This document shows positions 1 to 5,031 of a DNA stretch of 6,550 nt, piece after piece (the stretch's first letter is position 1; the number at the start of each line of letters is the position of its first letter). Position numbers and translations under genes: made by a program. The notes beneath the pieces were generated by a model. That model made no database searches, was not told the DNA's origin, and was given only the letters and a program-made list of their open reading frames with translations. The DNA comes from Chloroflexi bacterium CG23_combo_of_CG06-09_8_20_14_all_45_10 (lineage in GTDB: Bacteria > Chloroflexota > Dehalococcoidia > GIF9 > AB-539-J10): NCBI GenBank assembly GCA_002772325.1, contig PCSL01000021.1, forward strand, positions 1 to 6,550, in the 5' to 3' direction.

Positions 1-2
1 CT

Positions 3-830
3 GAAGTGATTAGGAGAAAGGCAAAGATGCTTAAAGGCTATATTGATGCTTTTAATGTCACCGATGGTCAAACTGCTGTAGTCCGCATGTCAAGTTGGGC
101 AGCTTGTCTTATAGGAAAAGAGGAAGGCTTAGACCCGATTGTTCAAATGACTTGTCGGGATAGAAATCGCATTGCCCTTCAGATGGATATATTAGGCGTG
201 GCAGCACTAGGTATAAATAATATCTTGTGCCTCACTGGCGACCACCAGAAATTCGGCAATCATCCTATGGCTAAAGGCGTCTTTGACCTCGATTCCATCC
301 AATTCCTCAAAGTGGTAAAGGATATGAGGGATGAAAAGAAGTTCCAGTGTGGTGACGAGATGGCGGTTGTGCCAAACCTTTTCATAGGGGCAGCTGCCAA
401 TCCCTTCGCCGATCCTTTCGAGTTTAGAGTAATTCGTCTTGCCAAGAAAGTAACAGCAGGGGCGGATTTCATTCAAACTCAGATCGTCTACAATGTGGAT
501 AAGTTTGCCGAGTGGATGAAGCACGTGCGCGACAGGGGATTACATGAGAAGGTAAAAATCCTTGCCGGTGTTGCTCCGATAAAATCGGTAGGTGCGGCAA
601 GATATATGAAGACCAAAGTTCCTGGGATGGATGTGCCAGATAGCATTATTGATCGCCTCCGTGGTGTGCCCAAAGAGCAAGTCTCAAAGGAAGGGATTAA
701 GCTCTGTGTTGATATTATCAATCAGGTGCGCCAGATCAAAGGTGTAGCAGGGATTCATCTTATGGCCATCGAGTGGGAAGAGACTGTGCCTGAGATAATA
801 GCGGCAGCGGGCCTTCTACCTCGCCCTTAA
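3..830 (+). CDS. metF: Methylenetetrahydrofolate reductase (MetF type), 5' end outside window
   Basis: Likely reduces 5,10-methylene-tetrahydrofolate to 5-methyl-tetrahydrofolate using an FAD-bound TIM barrel in the cytosol, feeding the methyl branch of the Wood-Ljungdahl pathway or methionine synthesis. The frame is open from base 3, and the first codons (E-V-I-R-R-K-A-K) align with residues 31-38 of the minus-strand paralogue, so about 30 N-terminal codons lie outside the window; a GTG at 6 is not the real start. Family motifs in order are AFNVTDGQ, RMSS, QMTCRDRNRIALQ, CLTGDHQ, FIGAAANPFADP, GADFIQTQ, ILAGVAPIKSVG, VPGMDVPD and the terminal MAIEWEE and GLLPRP. The C-terminus looks complete. 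This subfamily occurs in acetogens and Dehalococcoidia-like bacteria, often beside MetV, which would lie outside if present. No convincing terminator follows the stop. Family assignment is firm; physiological direction is not visible. Confidence 0.93.
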   Translation, partial: EVIRRKAKMLKGYIDAFNVTDGQTAVVRMSSWAACLIGKEEGLDPIVQMTCRDRNRIALQMDILGVAALGINNILCLTGDHQKFGNHPMAKGVFDLDSIQFLKVVKDMRDEKKFQCGDEMAVVPNLFIGAAANPFADPFEFRVIRLAKKVTAGADFIQTQIVYNVDKFAEWMKHVRDRGLHEKVKILAGVAPIKSVGAARYMKTKVPGMDVPDSIIDRLRGVPKEQVSKEGIKLCVDIINQVRQIKGVAGIHLMAIEWEETVPEIIAAAGLLPRP

Positions 831-1515
831 GCTGGGCACGCTTCCCACCGAGTAATCCCGCAAGGATTTTTACTTTCTTGTGCAGTTCCCTCTCTCGAAC
901 CATTTCCATCCATCTTCTAAACTTCTTAATGTTATAAATACTTTGAGTTTGTATAAAGTCCGCCCCGGCAGCAACTTTCTCCCTGAGGCGAATCACTTCA
1001 TGCTCCGGGGGGACGGCAAAAGGGTCTGCTACTGCCCCAATGAAAAGCCTTGGCTCTCTTCCAGCTATTAGCTCCCCATTCTCAAACCTTTTTTCATCCC
1101 GGAGTCCTTTGACCATTCTGATAAGCTTGATAGAATCAAGGTCGAAGACGGACTTTGCCTCAGGACAATTTCCAAAAGAAACAGGATCACCAGTGAGACA
1201 AAGTATGTTATTCACACCAAACGCGGAGATGCCCAAAATGTCCATCTGGAGAGCAATTCGATCTCTGTCACGACAAGTCATTTGCACTATGGGATCAAGC
1301 CCCTCTTGTTTCCTTATAAGGCAGGCCGCCCCGCTTGCTATCGCCACTACCGCTGACTCTCCATTAGGGATATTAAAAGCATCAACATAGCCTTTAATAA
1401 GATTAGCTTTTTCTCTTATCGCCTCAGGCTCCGTATTCCGAGGGGGGTTGATTTGAGCAGTCACGGTAAAATATCCTGCTTCAAGTACCCTTTCTAGATT
1501 GCTTTTCGTCTCCAT
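760..1515 (-). CDS. Truncated MetF-like paralogue, probable pseudogene or diverged copy
   Basis: Residues 1-220 align throughout with MetF, including QMTCRDRDRIALQ, CLTGD (Asp110) and GADFIQTQ, and I judge them roughly two-thirds identical to the plus-strand copy. After ILAG (residue 220, position 856) homology stops. The last 31 residues are antisense read-through into the end of the plus gene, so about 86 native C-terminal residues, the last part of the barrel, are missing. Several expected functional positions also differ: Gln21 replaces the Glu of the N-terminal E-x-x-P-P motif (Glu28 in E. coli MetF), VTD has become IPN, and RMSS has become AIAS. The start ATG has an AGAAGG ribosome site (1527-1522) six bases upstream. 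No stop interrupts the 220 homologous codons, so the truncation is recent or the fragment is still used. It could be a decaying duplicate or a non-catalytic relative. Confidence 0.75.
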   Translation of the reverse strand: METKSNLERVLEAGYFTVTAQINPPRNTEPEAIREKANLIKGYVDAFNIPNGESAVVAIASGAACLIRKQEGLDPIVQMTCRDRDRIALQMDILGISAFGVNNILCLTGDPVSFGNCPEAKSVFDLDSIKLIRMVKGLRDEKRFENGELIAGREPRLFIGAVADPFAVPPEHEVIRLREKVAAGADFIQTQSIYNIKKFRRWMEMVRERELHKKVKILAGLLGGKRAQLKGEVEGPLPLLSQAQSLPTRWP

Positions 1516-1521
1516 TTTGAA

Positions 1522-1534
1522 CCTTCTGAGAAGG
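1522..1534 (-). promoter_or_regulatory. Palindrome covering the ribosome site of the minus-strand metF copy
   Basis: CCTTCT-G-AGAAGG is a perfect inverted repeat with 6-bp arms. On the minus strand its second arm is the AGAAGG Shine-Dalgarno sequence, six bases before the ATG at 1515. It could be an operator or a small hairpin hiding the ribosome site, but the single-base centre makes a tight RNA loop, and a palindrome this short can arise by chance. Confidence 0.25.
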
Positions 1535-1539
1535 ATTTT

Positions 1540-1545
1540 ATCATA
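1540..1545 (-). promoter_or_regulatory. Possible -10 box for the minus-strand metF copy
   Basis: On the minus strand this reads TATGAT, five of six matches to TATAAT, and would start transcription around 1533, giving a short leader. I see no good -35 hexamer at 16-18 bp spacing. A weak inverted repeat (CCTC and GAGG around 1565-1577) lies where an operator might sit. Confidence 0.2.
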
Positions 1546-1652
1546 TTTTGCTGAAATTGCTATACCTCTATATGAGGCCGTTTAATTTTGCCTCAGATTC
1601 AAAACTAGATTTGCCCCATGCAGCTCTAGTAATCTTCACCTCCAAAATTTTC

Positions 1653-1700
1653 GTAGTGCGCCCCTTTAGGGTCGTGCACGAGGCTAAAGCCTCGCACTAC
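1653..1700. repeat. 48-bp bipartite palindrome (REP- or MITE-like element)
   Basis: Outer arms GTAGTGCG (1653-1660) and CGCACTAC (1693-1700) are perfect inverse complements. Inside are two 16-bp hairpins placed symmetrically about the centre. The one at 1679-1694 has CGAGGCT and AGCCTCG arms with no mismatch. The one at 1659-1674 has CCCT and AGGG arms plus an outer CG pair and one mismatch. A TGCA palindrome (1675-1678) joins them. The element can extrude as a two-armed cruciform or fold as RNA. ATTTTT follows on the plus strand, so it could also act as a terminator, although no plus-strand gene ends just upstream. It resembles the short palindromes dispersed through many bacterial genomes; copy number cannot be judged from one window. 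Confidence 0.65.
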
Positions 1701-1747
1701 ATTTTTAAACACCCTCTTATATACCAGATTTTTCACACCATCAGTAT

Positions 1748-1776
1748 TTGCAAAAACCTTTAGAAGTACTTATAAT
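1748..1776 (+). promoter_or_regulatory. Sigma70-type promoter for the kinase operon
   Basis: A perfect TATAAT (1771-1776) lies 17 bp downstream of TTGCAA (1748-1753, four of six matches to TTGACA). Transcription would start near 1783, only about seven bases before the ATG at 1790, so the message would be leaderless or nearly so. This fits the lack of a ribosome site before that ATG. Confidence 0.5.
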
Positions 1777-1789
1777 GTAAAACTCAGAA

Positions 1790-2932
1790 ATGAAAGCAAT
1801 AATCGAATTGGGCTCAGTTAAGGAAATATTGAAGCATTCAGACTTGTTCCGGGGGCTGAGCGACGACGAACTGGATAAGGTGTTACCGCTTTGCCGAGAA
1901 GAGGTTTATGAAGCTGGGACGGTTATTTACCGTGAAGGCACGCTATGCCGTACTATGTATATCGTGGAATCGGGCAAGGTGGCTCTGGAAATAAATCTTC
2001 ACATTAGTCGGGCGGTAGAGGAAAGTGCCACAACTCAGGTGGTAACTCAAGGTGGCTGCTTGGCTCATACAGGGCTCGTATATCCTTATATTCGTACTGT
2101 AACGGGCCGGAGTCTTGAGAGAACCAAGGTTATTGCTTTAGATGCGGCAGGGCTTAGCGGTTTGTTCAAAAACAACCCTGAAGTGGGATATATGACGATG
2201 AATAATCTCGCTAAGGTAGCTTCTTCAAGGCTTAAATACGCTAGGGAGACAATGGGACGTATTCTGTCTATTATTTTCCATGACTTAAAGGCTCCCCTGG
2301 CTGCGGTGGAAAGCTATAATCGGCTCTTGCTTGGTGGGTTTGCCGGGGAATTAAATGAAGAGCAAAAAAACATAGTGCAAAGGAGTAGCAAGAGACTCTC
2401 TGAGCTGCTAAATTTAGTGAGTAGCATGATTGATTTTTCCCGAATTGGTTTCGGGGGCTTGAGAATGGAGAGAATTTCCTTGGCAAAAGTGATAGAAGAT
2501 TGCCTTGAAACTATGCATCCCTTAGCTGAGGGAAAGGGGTTGCAACTGGTTGCTGAAATACCCCGAGAGCTTCCGGCTATTCTTGGAGCTCAAGAGCGGC
2601 TTAAACAGGTAGTTATAAATTTGTTATCCAATGCCATTAAGTTTACCCCCTCTGGAGGGGTGATAACGGTTAAAGCAAAGGATGACATAGATTATGTAGA
2701 AGTGGAGGTGGCGGATACCGGAATTGGTATTCCAGCCAAGGAATTACCCAGGATATTTGACAGTTTTTATCGCGGTCTCGACATAGCTGAAAGGGGAGTT
2801 GGCTTAGGGCTTTCTATAACCAAGAGCATAGTTGAGGCTCACCATGGTAGGATACGGGCTGTGAGTCCCTGTCCAGAAAGCGGTAAGGGGAGCAAGTTTA
2901 CCTTCATTTTGCCCAAGGATTTGAAAAAGTGA
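1790..2932 (+). CDS. Soluble sensor histidine kinase with N-terminal CRP-like domain
   Basis: A 380-residue kinase with no membrane segment, so it senses a cytosolic signal. Residues about 14-145 form a CRP/cNMP-like beta-roll (YEAGTVIYREG, YIVESGKVAL, RTVTGRSLERTKVIALD). The cassette region reads GGCLAHTGL around residues 88-96; the Glu that binds cyclic nucleotide in E. coli CRP is replaced, by my alignment, with His93, next to Cys90, while an Arg (102) is kept, so cAMP binding is doubtful. The HisKA domain carries the phosphoacceptor in FHDLKAPL (His164). The ATPase domain has the N box (N277-LLSNAIKF), G1 (DTGIGIP, from 309), F box (FDSFY, from 323) and G2 (GVGLGL, 336-341), so catalysis looks intact. 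The ATG at 1790 follows an in-frame stop and has no ribosome site; a TTG at 1829 with AAGGA (1820-1824) just before it is an alternative start removing 13 residues. It heads a set with two receivers and HdrA-like genes. Its signal is unknown. Confidence 0.9.
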   Translation: MKAIIELGSVKEILKHSDLFRGLSDDELDKVLPLCREEVYEAGTVIYREGTLCRTMYIVESGKVALEINLHISRAVEESATTQVVTQGGCLAHTGLVYPYIRTVTGRSLERTKVIALDAAGLSGLFKNNPEVGYMTMNNLAKVASSRLKYARETMGRILSIIFHDLKAPLAAVESYNRLLLGGFAGELNEEQKNIVQRSSKRLSELLNLVSSMIDFSRIGFGGLRMERISLAKVIEDCLETMHPLAEGKGLQLVAEIPRELPAILGAQERLKQVVINLLSNAIKFTPSGGVITVKAKDDIDYVEVEVADTGIGIPAKELPRIFDSFYRGLDIAERGVGLGLSITKSIVEAHHGRIRAVSPCPESGKGSKFTFILPKDLKK

Positions 2933-2984
2933 GGAGAAGATTAAATAAGTTGCCCAACTAAAACCAGTCAGCGGAGTAAGGTAG

Positions 2985-3410
2985 ATGGCTAAGATTCTGA
3001 TAGTAGATGATGATCCTGATATTCGAATAGCAATTAGTAGTGTGTTAAAGTCGCGTTCCTACGAGGTAATTGAAGCTCGTGATGGAAAGGAAGCTCTAAC
3101 CAGGCTAAAAGAACAAAAACCAGACTTAATGCTCTTAGATCTCCTGCTGCCAAAGATGGACGGTTTTGCTGTTGTCAAGGAACTGCAGAACACCCAGTGG
3201 AGTGAGTATCACAATATGCCCATTTTAATTATAAGCGCGGTGAGAGAGGAGGCCAGCCAACGCCGCTATGAGTTGGAAACTGGTCATCGACTCGGTGCTG
3301 AAGACTATATAGAAAAACCCATCGAGCCATTTGCCTTACTTAAGCGCATAAAGAAACTCTTATCGAAGGGAGGGAAAGATGCAGAAGCAAACCAAAATCC
3401 TCGTGATTGA
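2985..3410 (+). CDS. Stand-alone receiver-domain response regulator (first of two)
   Basis: A 141-residue CheY-like receiver with no DNA-binding or enzymatic output domain, likely phosphorylated by the kinase encoded 52 bp upstream. Visible residues are the acidic pocket (VDDDP, Asp8-Asp10), phosphoacceptor Asp52 (LLDLLLP), Ser84 at the switch position and Lys111 in the EKP motif. The switch-to-Lys stretch is 27 residues rather than the 22 of E. coli CheY, an insert shared with the next protein. After the last helix there is a polar tail of about 14 residues (GGKDAEANQNPRD) whose codons overlap the next gene. The ATG is preceded directly by an in-frame TAG, so the start is fixed; GGAG at 2973-2976 is the ribosome site. 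The output is probably a protein contact with a partner not identifiable here. Confidence 0.92.
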   Translation: MAKILIVDDDPDIRIAISSVLKSRSYEVIEARDGKEALTRLKEQKPDLMLLDLLLPKMDGFAVVKELQNTQWSEYHNMPILIISAVREEASQRRYELETGHRLGAEDYIEKPIEPFALLKRIKKLLSKGGKDAEANQNPRD

Positions 3411-3783
3411 CGATGACCCTGATTTACAGACAGTAGTGAAGAGCGTGCTTGAAAGCAAGCTCTATCAAGTGGTTGCTGCGCTTGATGGAGACGAAGGTTT
3501 GCGGAAGGTAGTGGATGAAAGGCCTGATTTAATTATCTTAGACGTGATAATGCCAGGTAAAAGTGGGTTCGAGGTTTGCCGAGAACTCAAGACTGATCCC
3601 AAATATTACTTTTTCTCTCACATTCCCGTGCTGATGCTAACTGTCTATCCTGATGATAGAGAAAAGATGCATCTCTCCATGCGAGAGGGGATGACGATGG
3701 AGGCAGAGGACTACCTACACAAGCCCTTCGATCCCAAAGAACTACTGAATCGAGTGGAGGAATTGCTAAAAAAGAAGAGCTAA
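3379..3783 (+). CDS. Stand-alone receiver-domain response regulator (second of two)
   Basis: A 134-residue single-domain receiver, paralogous to the preceding one. The acidic pocket is IDDDP (Asp11-Asp13), the phosphoacceptor Asp55 (LDVIMPGKSG), the switch residue Thr88 and the conserved lysine Lys115 (HKP). It has the same extended 27-residue stretch between switch and lysine, here rich in Met (EKMHLSMREGMTMEAED). The start at 3379 has a strong GGAGG (3369-3373) at five-base spacing and overlaps the previous gene by 32 bases in another frame, implying translational coupling. It ends right after the last helix, with no output domain. The stop is followed after three bases by the HdrA-like gene, so regulator and redox protein are very probably co-transcribed. 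It may share or compete for phosphate from the same kinase. Confidence 0.92.
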   Translation: MQKQTKILVIDDDPDLQTVVKSVLESKLYQVVAALDGDEGLRKVVDERPDLIILDVIMPGKSGFEVCRELKTDPKYYFFSHIPVLMLTVYPDDREKMHLSMREGMTMEAEDYLHKPFDPKELLNRVEELLKKKS

Positions 3784-3786
3784 ATA

Positions 3787-5031
3787 GTGAATAAGGCTAC
3801 TGTAGTTATTGGCGGGGGCATAGCAGGGATAACTTCAGCATTAGAATTAGCCAATAGCGGCTTTAGAGTATACTTAATCGAGAGAGAAGCAGCAATTGGA
3901 GGGCAAGCTGCTTCTTTTTGCTGTAAAGCAACGGAGGTTTGCACTAAATGCTCCGTCTGCCTTATCCCTCGAAAACTCAAAGAGGTGGCAACCCATCCTC
4001 AGATTTCGATTTTAACCAATTCAACAGTGTCAGAGGTAAGCGGCAAAATCGGAGATTTTAAGGTCGAGGTGCTTCGAAAGCCCCAATACATTACCCCAGA
4101 AAGATGCATCGCTTGTGGGATGTGTGCTGAGGTTTGTCCTACTGAGCCCAAGGCAATCCTTCCACCTTCCCCCGAAGCAATCCCTTATTGTTATGTCATC
4201 GATGAAACTCGATGCCTTCGCCTCAGAGGTGAGAAGTGCAACCTCTGTCAGGGAATATGTCCCACGACCGCTATAGCTTTTGACCTTAAACCTGAAAGGC
4301 AAGAACTGAGTGTCGGCGCAATTATCGTCGCCACCGGCTTCGAAGTCTTTAACGCCCGAGAAGTTGGCTCCTTGGGTTACGGCAGATATCCTAATGTCTT
4401 GACTGGCCTCGACCTGGAGAGGATTTTTAATCGTGAAGGCTATCTTAAACTTCCCACAAATGGAAAGGAGCCAAAAAACATTGCCTTCGTCCAATGTGTC
4501 GGCTCCAGAGATGAAAGTCATGGCTATTGCTCCCAGGTATGCTGCAAATACGCCATGAGGTTCGCTCGGCTTATTAAGCATCAAAATCCTGATGTCCAGG
4601 TGACTATCTTCTATATTGATCTTCAGACTGCCGGGAAGGGCTTTGCCCAGTTTTATCAGGAGTGTCAAGAAAGCATTCGCTTTATCCGAGGAGTGCCAGT
4701 TGAAATTTTGCCGACCCCCTCCAGCAAACTTGAGGTGAGGTTTGAGAATATTTTAGCAGGGAAGGTTGAACGGGAAACCTTCGACCTGGTAACCCTTTCG
4801 GTAGGCATTGCCCCCAGGAAAGATTCCTGGGATTTGGCCAGGATTCTGGGTATAAATTTAGCAGACTATGGCTTCTTCGATACTAAGGAGCCTTTTAATT
4901 CCGTAGAGACCAATGTCGAGGGGATTCTCCTCGCCGGAACCTGTCAAGGTCCCAAGGACATCCCTGATTCGATCGCTCATGGAATGGCCGCGGCAGAGAG
5001 AGCGATGGAGGTTTTAGAAAAATGCCAGTAA
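3787..5031 (+). CDS. hdrA: HdrA-family FAD/iron-sulfur oxidoreductase lacking the N-terminal HdrA domain (QmoA-sized)
   Basis: A 414-residue cytosolic electron-transfer flavoprotein of the HdrA/QmoA family. The FAD-binding GGGIAG motif is at residues 9-14 and the ERE acidic end of the Rossmann fold at 32-34. A Cys-rich stretch follows (C45, C46, C52, C55, C58). Residues about 100-165 are an inserted ferredoxin-like domain: C107-x2-C110-x2-C113-x3-C117-P, then C143-x7-C151-x2-C154-x3-C158-P, the spacing usual for HdrA. C237, C248, C252 and C253 (QCVGSRD and CSQVCC) match the set known to hold a further cluster in the HdrA core, and GTCQGPKDIPDS is the family's C-terminal flavin motif. It lacks both the N-terminal CxCG domain and the C-terminal ferredoxin domain of full HdrA; both occur in the next protein. 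The GTG start lies five codons before the FAD fold and three bases after the upstream stop, with only a weak purine-rich ribosome site. Partners HdrB/HdrC or QmoC are not in the window, so complex and substrate are open. Confidence 0.9.
   Translation: MNKATVVIGGGIAGITSALELANSGFRVYLIEREAAIGGQAASFCCKATEVCTKCSVCLIPRKLKEVATHPQISILTNSTVSEVSGKIGDFKVEVLRKPQYITPERCIACGMCAEVCPTEPKAILPPSPEAIPYCYVIDETRCLRLRGEKCNLCQGICPTTAIAFDLKPERQELSVGAIIVATGFEVFNAREVGSLGYGRYPNVLTGLDLERIFNREGYLKLPTNGKEPKNIAFVQCVGSRDESHGYCSQVCCKYAMRFARLIKHQNPDVQVTIFYIDLQTAGKGFAQFYQECQESIRFIRGVPVEILPTPSSKLEVRFENILAGKVERETFDLVTLSVGIAPRKDSWDLARILGINLADYGFFDTKEPFNSVETNVEGILLAGTCQGPKDIPDSIAHGMAAAERAMEVLEKCQ

Noticed and set aside
823..871. 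Possible terminator between the convergent metF genes
   Set aside because: Only 4- to 5-bp stems (GCCC/GGGC, GCGGG/CCCGC) are present, and the nearby T-run lies within the minus-strand coding homology.
880..1390. Plus-strand open frames of 63 and 116 codons
   Set aside because: They are antisense to the minus-strand MetF copy, where homology to MetF is clear in the other frame.
1..1515. Inverted metF pair as a simple palindromic assembly artefact
   Set aside because: The two copies differ at many amino-acid positions and are not near-identical, so a mirrored-read artefact does not explain them; a chimeric join at the junction is not excluded.
1653..1706. Palindrome plus ATTTTT as a rho-independent terminator
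   Set aside because: No plus-strand gene ends nearby and the minus-strand gene runs away from it, so terminator activity is possible but has no obvious client; annotated as a repeat instead.
1548..1763. 71-codon plus-strand open frame in the intergenic region
   Set aside because: It runs through the bipartite palindrome and ends before the kinase promoter, has no recognisable motif and no ribosome site, so it is most likely chance.
2948..2959. AGTTG-CC-CAACT palindrome between the kinase and first receiver
   Set aside because: Five-base arms, a two-base loop and no T-run make it too short to call as a terminator or operator.
4030..4668. 212-codon minus-strand open frame
   Set aside because: It is antisense to the HdrA core, whose plus-strand frame carries all the family motifs; the antisense product has no recognisable domain.
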